From the NCBI RefSeq assembly GCF_964340395.1, contig NC_135569.1, positions 9,531,540 through 9,595,539 of the forward strand: a stretch of DNA of 64,000 nucleotides, read 5' to 3'. The position numbers and the translations under genes were made by a program. The stretch is from Glandiceps talaboti. Lineage: Eukaryota; Hemichordata; Enteropneusta; Spengelidae. Below the pieces are notes generated by a model, which did no database searches, had not been told where the DNA came from, and saw only the letters and a program-made list of their open reading frames with translations. Below are positions 13,249-25,652 of this stretch, in pieces (position 1 is the first letter of the stretch; each line of letters starts with the position of its first letter).

Positions 13249-13666
13249 AATATGGTTCCAATAATATGTAAGCTTTTATTCACATATATTTAAATTATGT
13301 TGTAAGGAATAAATATCTGTCGTGGCATAATAATGAAATGAACGCTAGTGATTATATACATCACTTATGTCCCATTCAGAAACTATTGCGTCCTTATCAC
13401 AAAGCAAAGACCGACCTCTTTGATCTCCCAACTATTTTGACCAAAATCACTGTTTTCTTGTATTTAAGTTGCAAATATGCAAATTTACGTTTTTGTGATA
13501 ACCTTTATACATTAGCAACGAGTAGTCGAATGGTTGAATTATATTTCATTTCTTATTATAAATGTCATCTTTCAATCTATTTCAAACATCTAAAGCAATG
13601 CATTTAACTACATTATATGACAAAAAACGTCTTGGAGATCGTGTCCGTGTACACACAAACACAAAC

Positions 13667-13729
<63 letters not shown>

Positions 13730-13795
13730 CAGAGACAGACACAGACACAGACACAGACACAGACACAGACACAGACACAGGCACAGACACAGGCA
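13667..13795. repeat. (ACAG)n-(ACACAG)n microsatellite
   Basis: ACAG tetranucleotide units to about 13,728, then ACACAG hexamers to about 13,795. Confidence 0.95.
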
Positions 13796-13849
13796 TACCT
13801 ATACATATCAAGCAAACACAGTTATTTATTAGGCCTTGGTTGGTACATG

Positions 13850-13970
13850 GTGGGTGGGTGGGTGGGTTGGTGGGTGGATGGGTTTATGGATGTATGAATG
13901 GATCGATGGATGAGTGGATCGATCGATCGATCGATAGATTGGTTGGTTGGTTGGTTGATTGATTGATTGG

Positions 13971-14009
<39 letters not shown>

Positions 14010-14022
14010 ATTGATTGATTGA
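13850..14022. repeat. Degenerate GGTG/GGAT/GATC/GATT tetranucleotide array
   Basis: The tract moves from GGTG through TGGAT/GATC to GGTT and GATT. It is followed by AAATAAACTTCATTGAGGTG and GAATTC, the inverted relative of the module after the GAAT tract at 1640. Confidence 0.92.
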
Positions 14023-14630
14023 TAAATAAACTTCATTGAGGTGAATTCTAGATCTATGGTACACAGCAACTAACACTACAAACTTTTTGTGCAGTATATA
14101 TGAAAGTCAGATGTTTTCGTGTGGTCTACATTTTATCTGGGAGTTCTGTCCAGTGTCGTTTTCTTTCACAACAAGTGTGAATATTCACAGCATTTATGTC
14201 GAATAGTTAATTGAATAGTGAGAACAATGATGATTAACATAATTATATATGTGTATTAATAACCTTGCACCTACACACTCTACGTGTCACAGTACCATTG
14301 ACAGGCACCATTCTGAAAATGACGAGGTGGCAGCTGTCTTCTTACCCTTACCATTCCCCTTCAAACAGACTGAAACGTTGAAGGACTAGAAGTCTAGCGA
14401 AAGCTTGTTCGTACATGTTTCGCGACCCTTTCAAAGTGACAAAGCAGTCACGTGTCTAACATAAACGTAATCATGCCTTCCCCGAAGCTGAACCGCTGAC
14501 GTTCTATAATGCGGAACATATATTGTTTTCATGACTGGTCGAGAAATAAATACTGGCCATGTAAACTTTTATAGCCAATACTTGAATAACGGTGTAAAAT
14601 ATTAAAATAAAACGGGGGGATGGATGGGAT

Positions 14631-14906
<276 letters not shown>

Positions 14907-15494
14907 CATTCACACATGGAGATACATGTAAAGGGATACAAAGTAAACCTAATTTGACCTTTATGATGTAAGCGGACATCGTTGCGACTACGGTCTGTGT
15001 TACCGACAAAAGGTACTATCTAATAAGTCGTAGGATGCTGAAAGGACAGGAGGGGTCATTTGAATATTTACTTTACAGCAATATGGGTCCTTTTAATATA
15101 TTTGAATACATGTATTATAACGAGGACAGTGGAACATATGTCATTTAGCAATCGGCCACTCTTTGAAATTTACAACTCGTATTTTCAGGCAGCCTGTCTA
15201 CGGTCGTGGCGGACCTAGCCCGTCAATGTATTTCTACAACCAGACCCGGAAAACGTAGTTACACACTTTGGGTAGAGTTATAAAATATTCATAAATATTG
15301 ACAGCTGGCACAACAACTCTTATGTTATCCGCAGATTGGCAGTAATCCCCTGAAGCAAAAACATAATAATTTCAATACAAATTTCAGTCGCCATTTTTCT
15401 GCTGGTACATTTCTTCTCCTTATTTTATAATTTAATATGCCCAGTTTGCAATAGTGGCTATCTATCTCACAAAACACATATCAATGTACTAGTA

Positions 15495-16112
15495 GTTTAG
15501 TTCCTATACGGTATCATTACCATTTACACCTCCACTCACAGTCTAGTTCCTATACAGTATCGTTACCATTTACACCTCCACTCACATAGTCTAGTTCCTA
15601 TACAGTATCATTACCATTTACACCTCCACTCACATAGTCTACTTCCTATACAGTATCGTTACCATTTACATCTCCACTCACATAGTCTAGTTCCTATACA
15701 GTATCATTACCATTTACACCTCCACTCACATAGTCCAGTTCCAATACGGTATCGTTACCATTTACACCTCCACTCACATAGTCTACTTCCTATACAGTAT
15801 CATTACCATTTACACCTCCACTCACATAGTCTACTTCCTATACAGTATCGTTACCATTTACATCTCCACTCACATAGTCTAGTTCCTATACAGTATCATT
15901 ACCATTTACACCTCTCATGTACTCACATAGTCTAGTTCCTATATGGTACAATTTACACCTCCACTCACATAGTCTAGTTCCTATACAGTATTGTTACCAT
16001 TTACACTTCCACTCACATAGTCTACTTCATATACAGTATCGTTACCATTTACACCTCCACTCACATAGTCTAGTTCATATACAGTATCATTACCATTTAC
16101 ACCTCTACTCAC
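15495..16112. repeat. 48-bp minisatellite, about 13 units
   Basis: Successive TTCCTATAC landmarks at 15,547, 15,595 and 15,643 give a 48-bp period. The unit reads roughly TAGTCTAGTTCCTATACAGT, then ATCGTTACCATTTACACC, then TCCACTCACA. A few units are shorter or contain insertions (about 15,500-15,546 and 15,905-15,960). Related single copies lie elsewhere in the window. Confidence 0.95.
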
Positions 16113-16300
16113 TGGTTTAGTTAGTGGCCACGTTGGCGTCCAAACTAACATGAATGAAAGTACATTTAGAAATCCAAGCGATGCTGCTCCGTCGGTAAAC
16201 TTTCCGCTGGTAAATTTATTGAGATCGTAAGGACTGAAAAAAAAATTGGTTCCTATTACGCCGACCCTAAACTTTATTTTACGTATTCGAGAAAAAAATA

Positions 16301-16580
16301 GTAAAATCGCGAAAAGTCTCGCAAGAAATAGTGGATGCGGAAACTGACATCAATTTAAAAAGACGATACAAAACTGTTCTTCCAATCTATAATGGCTGTA
16401 TGTACATCTGATGGGAAGAAACCAATAACACAAAGACCATATGGAAAACTATGGAAAACACAACTACCTGAACTAGACACTCACATATGAAAATATATAT
16501 TAAAAAAAAGTAAAATAAAAAATCTACCTACCCCACCTATTCTAAAATTGAGCGTAATTAGAACTACGCCATTTTTTGTT
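16301..16580 (+). mobile_element. Dispersed repeat, copy A (pair with 57,751-58,031)
   Basis: Most of its length aligns with 57,751-58,031: CAAGAAATAGTGGATG, AAACTGACATCAA, AATGGCTGTA, ACATCTGATG, AACCAATAACACAA, GACCATATGGAAAAC, AACTACCTGAA, GACACTCACA, AAATCTACCTACCCCA and the terminal TTTTTTGTTA. It is non-coding; class unknown. Confidence 0.75.
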
Positions 16581-17887
16581 AGGTTTAATGGTGAACTTGA
16601 AGGTGAAAAAGTGGGAGAGGTTTTGTGTATATGGACACAATTCAAGTTATACAATTGGTTGTGTTAGGAACTGTCGAAGGGTCGATGTACACTGTATGCC
16701 AGTGTCACATCTGGAGTCTGAAAAGAGCGGGCTATGATAGTTAATACTATAAACTTTTAAATTTCCATCACAAAGAGTTTTTGAAAGCCGTGTCTGGAAG
16801 CTTTCGTCCTTTCACTAAGGGACGATCGGACAATGTCACAGAAGCTCAATAAGCGAAATTAGGGGGGGGGGGCGTCAGTGTATTGCTGAACTCCATTTTC
16901 GCACTTCTAACCACATTTCGACGAAAAACTTTCACTCCTTCAATGATAACAGCTTTTGTATTTACTACTGAGATGTTGATAAGTTGATAAAAAATACTTC
17001 TAATGTGAGATATGGTGCTGGGTTCTGATAGTCTTCTAATGTGTTTGCAATCATGTTTTTACATTACATCGATCATAGTAGTAGGACTGCTACAATTTTT
17101 CATCATAGTTTACATCATATATGAAAGTTTGATGTCCTCTTGTGAACATTCGTTTAGGGGAGGGGAGGGGGGTTTGACCTAAACGAACGATGTTCATTTG
17201 TTGAGCTTCCGTGACACAAATATTGTGCGATCGTCCAGAAGGACTTTATCAGCAGACTGATATGCGATGTATGATGATTCAGCGGTCGCCATACATGTGT
17301 ATGCATATTACTTGCCATTTAACTCCCCTTTTGTATTATTTAATTTTTTTGAGGGGGGGGGGGTTAGTTAATTTATACTGCATATTAAACGGTACCTGCA
17401 TTATTCTACACTCAGTGTACCATACTTAATCATTAGGCCAAATGAAAAAAAAAATGTGTTTCCGGTAACCAACCCTTGTTTAAGCCACCGACCCTGCACA
17501 ATTTTTACTTTAAAAATATAAAATGGCGAGAATTTACTCCTATTTTCGTGTAATATTTCTGGCCAAAGTATCTTTGGTCAATCGATTTTTAAAATACATG
17601 TACCTTAAAAAATGCATGTTGGATTCATATAAAACAGTCTATATTGTGTTCGTTTACTTCACATATTCATTTTGTTTTACACCATCAAACTATCACAGAA
17701 GTATTGTGACTAATGGGTATCTTGACTATGGGTTGAAACAATTTCCCTCCCAAAAAAAATCAAATCAAATTAAAACTCCGACCTACCTACCCTATACCTT
17801 GACGTCATGTTCTCGGAAACAAACATTTTTTTAAAAACTTGCTATGGCAGAATTCTGATATTCAAACATAACATACATATCACCTCA

Positions 17888-18774
17888 TGAACCTGGTACA
17901 CAACATAATATATCTCTAACTTCGTACACAACATAATATGCCTCTAGCCTGGTATGCGACATAATATACCTCTAGCTTCGTACACAACATAATATGCCTC
18001 TAGCCTGGTATGCGACATAATATACCTCTAGCCTGGTATGCGACACAATATACATCTAACCACGTAGACAACATAATATATCTCACTTGGTACACAACAT
18101 AATATATCTCTAACTTGGTACACAACATAATATATCTCTAACTTGGTACACAACATAATATATCTCTAACTTGGTACACAACATAATATATCTCTAACTT
18201 GGTACACAACATAATATACCTCTAACTTGATACACAACATAATATATCTCTAACTTGGTACACAACATAATATATCTCTAACTTGGTACACAACATAATA
18301 TACCTCGAACTTGATACACAACATAATATACCTCTAACTTGGTACACAACATAATATATCTCTAACTTGGTACACAACATAATATACCTCTAACTTGGTA
18401 CACAACATAATATACCTCTAACTTGGTACACAACATAATATATCTCTAACTTGGTACACAACATACTATACCTCTAACTTGGTAGACAACATACTATACC
18501 TCTAACTTGGTACACAACATAATATATCTCTAACTTGGTACACAACATAATATATCTCTAACTTGGTACACAACATAATATATCTCTAACTTGGTACACA
18601 ACATAATATACCTCTAACTTGATACACAATATACTATACCTCTAACTTGATACACAACATACTATACCTCTAACTTGGTACACAACATAATATACCTCTA
18701 GCCTGGTACACAACATAATATGCCTCTAACTTGGTACACAACACAATATATCTCTAACTTGGTACACAACATAA
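17888..18774. repeat. 28-bp minisatellite, about 32 units
   Basis: The unit is roughly CTCTAACTTGGTACACAAC followed by ATAATATAT. Early units (17,888-18,070) carry variants such as AGCCTGGTATGCGACATAAT; later units are more uniform, with a TATACCTC/TATATCTC alternation. Confidence 0.96.
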
Positions 18775-18914
18775 AAGCTTAGATTTTATGCATGCATTTG
18801 AGTTGTAGATATTAGCCCAAATCCACTAAAAGAATATAATCAACATTATAAACATTCTAACATTCAATACTAAAATAGGTTCAAGATTTCATATATTTTC
18901 GACTAAATGAAATA

Positions 18915-19345
18915 TCGCCAGTGTAGTCTAGGTCCAGACTGGCTGTATTACCATTACGTACTCAAAGTACTCAATCACTATCTCCAGTCTAGTCAAGGCA
19001 GTTGTTCGAGCACATATTTCTGTGCTTCCCCAACCGTGTTCATATAAACAGGATGACGTCATGGCGTCCCAACATGATTTTAGTTTAAACAGACTTGAGG
19101 TGGAGTCCTGGTTGGATATTTGCATATCAGTGCAGTCCTAGAAATGTTAGAAAGGTCAACAGCCTGTCAGTTTGTGATGGATTACTACTGACATGCACCC
19201 TTTGTGCTTCGCTCGCTACAGGGAAGCACCACAATTTAACACCTTTTGTAACTGCCTTGACTAGACTGGTATTAGTAATGGAGTACATTGAGTATGTACT
19301 ACAGCCAGACTATCGCCAGTGGCGTTGTAGCTAGTCTAGATGCTA
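18915..19345. mobile_element. MITE-like element, copy B, with long inverted ends
   Basis: The left end (CGCCAGTGTAGTCTAGGTCC, then AGACTGGCTGTA... to ...CCAGTCTAGTCAAGGCAGTT) is inverted at the right end (AACTGCCTTGACTAGACTGG ... TACAGCCAGACTATCGCCAG). The arms are about 75-80 bp. The interior matches copy A at 4,066-4,275. No ORF of note. Confidence 0.75.
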
Positions 19346-20115
19346 CACATGGTATCAAATCATCTCTGAACACATCTGGCTCAATGAGAAATCATGAACC
19401 AAAAGTTCTTCATGCAAATGAGTAAACCCCCAACTGTTAGAATGATGGATACAATGTACAAGTTAGTATATACCCACTAAATCAATACAAATACAGCAAT
19501 TTCTATTTTTATAATACTTATACCGACTCCTGGGGGGTACCAAGGGTATTAATAGGAGAGAAAAACAACAATAAACAAACCACAACAATCTAATGGCTGA
19601 AATTAGATAAAAAAAGCATAACTCGAACAAATGCGTTATCATAATGATTAATAGTATTGAGATATGACATTCCTGCTTTTGATAATCCTGTCAATAGTTC
19701 CTGACGGGGCCGTATTCCGTAATATCTTCATACTATTCCTTCTGTGCTGTGAATGGTTTTGTTTTCTCATAGACCTTACATGTGTAGGGTCTATGGTTTT
19801 CTTCTGAGAGAGTTATTTTTGTTATTGTCACTATATTGAGACGTCACTGCTTCAGTCACAATATATCTACGGATCTCTAACAGCCTACCTATAGCGTCAC
19901 CGTCACGTGCCAATGAACACAAACAGTGCAGGAAGTGTGGACGGTGATGTTACGTAATGGTGTCTCTAATGACGATATTGTACTCTAAAACGACCGGATG
20001 TTTATTTGTGATGCGTGCCCTAACATAAAATCATAACAAACAACAACTGACGATGACTCATTACAACGTGCTACACTAAAAACACGTATACGTAACATCC
20101 CGCCCACCACCTTCC

Positions 20116-20332
<217 letters not shown>

Positions 20333-20432
20333 TGTCTTGCTGTTGTCTGTCTAACTGTCTGTGTGTCTTTCTATTTATTCATCCAGCTATCTATCTATTT
20401 ATCAAAGGGCAAAGTGGAAACGAGGAAACGAC

Positions 20433-20485
<53 letters not shown>
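20433..20485. repeat. (GA)n microsatellite
   Basis: A pure AG tract of about 26 units. Confidence 0.96.
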
Positions 20486-20491
<6 letters not shown>

Positions 20492-20984
20492 TTCTACAGC
20501 AAACGAATGTAGTTTGTAAGGATCAGCTATCAGTCTGTCCGTCGTTTCCATTTGTCCATCCATACATCCACCCACTTATACATATCCATAGATCCATCGT
20601 CCATCCACCCACCCTTCTAAAATATATATCCATCTATCCAGCCAGTCAGCCAGTCAGCCCTCCGTCGATCGCTCCATACTCATCAACAGGTAGTCGAGCT
20701 TAACTACATTTACCATATGGCAGCAATTATTTGTCAAGGCAGATAGTTAATAACAGTGTGGTTATTTTTTTTCAAGTTCATGTTATTTCGAAGTACATGA
20801 TTTTCGTGTTTATACTGCATGACAAAGTAAATGTTTCAAAGGCTAATGCAGAATGTTCAACAGTATAGGCGAGATACATGTAACATGTATGACTCCACAA
20901 AGTCGCGTCCGTGTCGATGTTAGAATGACGTGGACACGGAGTCACTATTCATACTGAATGGCTCTATAGCCCACAGACTTCAAT

Positions 20985-21130
20985 GTCTGCTTTGGAAATA
21001 TCGCCACATGGCATCAAGAAACCGTGTTACAAACAAACAAACAAACAAACAAACAAACAAACAAACAAAAATATGCATGAATAAATAAAATATCATTTTA
21101 ACTCATGGATAACTATCTATATACATGTAC
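20985..21130 (+). mobile_element. Microsatellite-framing element, copy 2
   Basis: AAACCGTGTTAC (21,019-21,030) is followed by (AAAC)n to about 21,069. The 3' module ATATGCATGAATAAATAAAA, then TATCATTTTAACTCATGGAT, AACTATCTAT follows to 21,120. The 3' module occurs inverted at 21,362-21,420. Confidence 0.6.
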
Positions 21131-21279
21131 AAGACTTTAGTATATATGTATAAAGAATCGAGTGTAGAGACAAGGGTATGCGTACTTGTTGATGAGATGG
21201 TGTCTTGGTAGATTCATAATTTGATAATATACTATATGTTCCTATATATACTACCGGTATCCATACAAACAACACATAT

Positions 21280-21280
21280 A

Positions 21281-21361
<81 letters not shown>
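21280..21361. repeat. (AT)n microsatellite between inverted element copies
   Basis: An AT dinucleotide tract at the centre of the inverted arms 21,060-21,130 and 21,362-21,425. Confidence 0.96.
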
Positions 21362-21370
<9 letters not shown>

Positions 21371-21446
21371 TAGATAGTTATCCATGAGTTTAAAATGATA
21401 TTTCATTTATGCATGCATATGTTGTTTGTTTAATTTTGTTTGTTTA

Positions 21447-21488
<42 letters not shown>

Positions 21489-21560
21489 TTTGTTTGTTTT
21501 AGCACGGTTCCTGGGCTCCCTGTGCTATCGATAGCATCGAAGTGACTTGTTGAGCATAAG
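21362..21560 (-). mobile_element. Microsatellite-framing element, copy 3 (inverted)
   Basis: Read on the minus strand, GGGAGCCCAGGAACCGTGCT (about 21,520-21,501) is followed by (AAAC)n/(CA)n and then the module ATGCATAAATGAAATATCAT, TTTAAACTCATGGATAACTA. It mirrors copy 2 with about 85% identity by eye in the 3' module. Confidence 0.6.
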
Positions 21561-22124
21561 ATGGCGAAATCTAAAACGTGGTCAAGGAATGCGAGCTGTT
21601 GAAGGCCTGATATATTACTTGGGTAGCATAGTATGCCTACGCACTTCTATCTAAAACACGAATCTGAAAAACCTGAAGGTACATGGAAATTCCAGATCAC
21701 ATATTAATAAATTGACATTATCAGCTCATTGCACGACAGTAACATATATAGAGCTGGAAGTAAAGAATCCGATTCCTCTCTTAGTTTGAATTGAGAGGAA
21801 ATTTCGTAAATTGACAAGAGGAAGATAACCTGAAGACAGGTGACTAATGAAGCAGAGAAATATCTAGGGATTGTCTCCTTTCTCGGTAAAGCAACTCAGA
21901 CGATAGTAAGACTGGTAGTCGTCATACGGAAGTTTTGGCGCCAGGAATGACAGTGAGACATACTCAGCGTACGCCAGAGACAGCTTCCGTCTGTGTTATT
22001 TGGCGATTTGAAACTCCCCCACGCTCATTTCCTGGAGTATGATTTCACAGTTTCAATATTGACTTTCAATCTAGATGTCGTTGTCTGGTTATTACCAATA
22101 CAATATGTCGATATTAACAGATGG

Positions 22125-22275
<151 letters not shown>

Positions 22276-22873
22276 TATATATATTTCAAATTGACTCGTA
22301 ATATAGCAACAAGGAGAGAATCTAGTGCAGCAAAAACACATCAGTGAATCGCGACCATCATAGCATTGACTGTACAAAATGGGGAGGGGGGGGGGGGTCG
22401 GCATGAAAGTGAATACAATAAGTTTTAAAGCAGAGGGCATGTTCTCACACGAGCAATTGCGGCACGTGATATATTTCAGAATATAATACATTATCGATAA
22501 TTGACATAAATGGCCGATACTGTGTGAAAGGAATGGAAAAACAAAGGTTTAGACACGTCAATATTGTCGATAGTGTATTACATTCTCGACTATATCAGCA
22601 GTCAAAAGTGTCACGAGTGTGTTAAACCGTGTACTGAAAGCAGTGTCGACTGTAACGCATAAATATCGGAGTCATATCCATTATGAACTCAATTGTAAAC
22701 AGGTGAGGTTACCAGAATGACGTACAATGTGTCGTGTCGCTCCCTTTACAATTTTTACTATAGAAATACATAGGTAAAATCAAAATACGGAAAATGTTAT
22801 GTTTTTCATCGGAAAATTTACAAAGAGCGTGAAAGAAGAAAAAAGAGGGGAATTATACCTATTTCATCGTAAA

Positions 22874-22881
22874 AAACCGTG

Positions 22882-22912
<31 letters not shown>

Positions 22913-22999
22913 CATACATACATACATACATACATACATACATACATACATACATACATACATTCATACATACATACATACATATATATATATACATAC
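22874..22999 (+). mobile_element. Microsatellite-framing element, copy 4 (5' module and CATA tract)
   Basis: AAACCGTGTTACATACATAC repeats the AACCGTGTTAC module immediately before a (CATA)n tract (to about 22,982) and a short AT run. The 3' module seen in the other copies is not evident. Confidence 0.45.
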
Positions 23000-23029
23000 A
23001 TGCAGACAGTCAATTAGTCAGACAGACAG

Positions 23030-23083
23030 ATAGATAGACAGACAGACATGCAGACGTACTATGTGTATCTTGATTGTGGTTTT

Positions 23084-23127
<44 letters not shown>

Positions 23128-23143
23128 TTAAGCAGACAGACAG
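23030..23143. repeat. Imperfect (GATA)n/(ACAG)n microsatellite
   Basis: Short ACAG and GATA blocks around a unique segment, with GATA about 23,085-23,127 and ACAG to about 23,148. Confidence 0.9.
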
Positions 23144-24128
23144 ACAGATAAATAAGAGCAGATGACCTAATAGATAAAAAGATAAGAAGACGGTGCAAAG
23201 AACTTCATAAGAGGTAATGTATGCATTATATGGCCCCATTAAAGTAAAATGGAACAAATTCTTCAAAGAGGACAATATCATAGGGTTAGCATCATGGGGG
23301 GGGGGGGACCCTGATTACAGATAAGATGTAAGCTTGTACCAGGTTGAATTAGGAATTATAAACCCAAATATTCGTTGAAATATTATCAGTTGTGCCCAGG
23401 CTCAACAAATGATTTACTTGCTGAGTACCTGTTGGTTGTTGTTATTAGTGTTAGGGGTACTTGAAAAAAACGACACGAATTGTTAGCGACTTGACATTGT
23501 CTTTTGTACAGGTAATTAGGCAGTGAAGTCCAAGGACCTTTATGGTTAACTTTTATCACCCACAGGGAACGTAAAAACAATGGATCTGACTAGATATCGG
23601 ATACTCATTTGCCTTGGTTTTGTTTCATCGCCTAATTACAAAGTTAATGGCCTTCCCAGAGCTGACTACGAATGATACCGACAGAGAAATAATAGGAGGG
23701 TGATCTAGTGAAACAGTACCCGAGAGAAAATGGGATTTAATGCACTGTAGCCTCGCATCGTTCAATTTTTATTTTCTATGTCCATTCGATCATCATGTTG
23801 AGGAAATATACAAATGAAACGGAGTCCGACAAAGCAATAGTTATCCACGCACGTATGTGTGGAGATTTTCCGAAACATTGAACACTAGTGCTAAAACATC
23901 GATCGGACGGTCAGCAGGCGTACAAAGTAAATAAGTACGACCGGTGCCGTCCTTGCTTGGGGCCGGGTGCCGTCGTATACATACGCGCCAATGTATTTCC
24001 TATATACATTCATACGTACACAACATGTGCAGAATAGTGAGCGGTAGTACTAGTAGAGTTCACCCTGTTACAGAAAACTGCTTGTCCAGCATTGCCGTGA
24101 CACTCGTACTAAACTTGTGCCTTGTACA

Positions 24129-24431
24129 GTTGTCATGGCAACAAAGTAGCTTGTTAAATTGATCGTTTACGACTAGTCCATGAGGAATGTACTCCAGCGA
24201 TTCGGCTGTGAATTGATTCCGACTGAGGCGGTGCCTTTGACTGAGATTTGTATTTAGTCTCTCCCATCGTAAATATCTTTTCCGTCCACCTGCCGTCTCT
24301 AATATAGTCTAATACATTTTCCGTATCCCACTGAGTCACATCTTACATTAACGGTCACTTTGGTTATCTCATGCATGCAAATTACCACATTCCTTTACGT
24401 CACTGTGACGTCACGCGACAAGTCATGTGAC
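24129..24431. promoter_or_regulatory. Motif cluster upstream of SKI: X-box, octamer, CRE, E-box
   Basis: GTTGTCATGGCAAC (24,129-24,142) is an RFX-type X-box palindrome. ATGCAAAT (24,375-24,382) is an octamer. TGACGTCA (24,406-24,413) is a CRE, with a TACGTCA half-site just before it. GTCATGTGAC (24,422-24,431) is an extended E-box. The cluster lies 1.2-1.5 kb before the SKI ATG in non-repetitive DNA. Enhancer or promoter activity is inferred. Confidence 0.35.
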
Positions 24432-24714
24432 TACTATGCCTGTTGTACTGATCGGATGTTGACCCCTTCTCACCTTCACGTCGCTGTGTGGTTGGCGTAT
24501 TTGGCACGCAGCCAACCAGCTCAACGGTGTCTCACCTTCCTTCGTGTTGTTTGTTGATTGACTTGGCTGAACAACATTTTTTGCCTTATCAATAATACGT
24601 TACAGTCTACAGCAATTTTTGTTTTAAATGGTGCGAATTGTCATTGTTATGATCGCGAGTAAATTATACTGTCCTCTTCCGAGTTTCAGTTATGATATCA
24701 GCGACTTACAAGAA

Positions 24715-24717
<3 letters not shown>

Positions 24718-24764
<47 letters not shown>

Positions 24765-24767
24765 TTT
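24718..24767. repeat. (TTTA)n microsatellite
   Basis: About 12 TTTA units. It is the last long microsatellite before SKI. Confidence 0.95.
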
Positions 24768-25099
24768 GGTAGGGTGGTGTGGGAAGTTGTAGAAATACCA
24801 TAATGTATAAAGCTAGTGTGGTTATATTGCAATAATATAAATGCAATAATGATATAATTTACAACAAAATTCAACTTTTTGGTGCGATATCCTGATATTG
24901 TCTCTGGCCGGCAGTGTGTACGTGTTCCGGAAACTATAGAATTTTTTTTTAAAATTAGGCGAGGTTGGATGTTAAGTTTTAATTTGTACATAGATGGCAT
25001 GCGACCTTTCGATGACGATACGACTCTACGAGAGCTTCTGATGTCTTATCTAGTCTATGTATACTTATGATATATGCACACTTTGTAGTCTTATAGACA

Positions 25100-25652
25100 G
25101 GTCTGACCTTCTGTAGTCTGAAATTCTAGGTCGCGTTCTTGCTATTCTCGGCAGCTAGCACAGTTTAGTTGCGCGGTCGGTCACACTGCGCTGCGATATA
25201 CTAATCAATGAAGCGATATGCAAATAGGCCAAACGCGTTTAACGTAAACAGCACCATAGACTGATTACGATGTGTGCATTTGATAAAATTCGTCATAACT
25301 CGCAACGCTTTAGAATATTTTTAATGGCCCTTGTCTTAGAAATTCAAGTTTGGCTTTAAGTTCTTTCATCAATAAGGGGGTTGTCGAAAATAAATAAATT
25401 AAAGAATTTATAAATATTACATTTATACGACGAATTCTTGGGGTGAGCTTATTAGATGGAACAGCTCGTCTAGCCAACATTGTATATTTAAATTACTGTC
25501 CAGACACACAGACAGACTAGATGATATTCTTACTCGTGTGTGACTAGTGACTGTACGCCGTACGAAGATTCTCCGCAGTTTTTACGTTTGTTTTGACCGA
25601 TCGAGAGGCGATCGAACATTTCAGACATCACCAGCACGTATTCTGGGTTAGG
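25100..25652 (+). promoter_or_regulatory. Probable SKI promoter and 5' UTR
   Basis: This interval lies between the last upstream simple-sequence tract and the SKI start codon. It contains an octamer ATGCAAAT at 25218-25225 and a TATA-like TATATTTA near 25487. Three CAGAC Smad-box pentamers lie within 17 bp (25501-25505, 25509-25513, 25513-25517). A nine-codon upstream ORF (ATG 25521 to TAG 25547) would be in the mRNA if transcription starts before it. TGA at 25548 closes the SKI frame upstream. The start of transcription cannot be placed from sequence alone. Confidence 0.45.
25521..25547 (+). other. Possible short upstream ORF in the SKI leader
   Basis: An ATG at 25521 opens eight sense codons followed by TAG at 25545-25547. 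It is out of frame with SKI and ends about 105 bp before the SKI ATG. If it is in the transcript it could modulate reinitiation at SKI. It may also be chance. Confidence 0.25.

Noticed and set aside
25593-25652. Upstream extension of the SKI frame by 20 codons from a TTG
   Set aside because: TTG is not a usual start in animals. The ATG at 25,653 has good context and matches the length of the family N-terminus.
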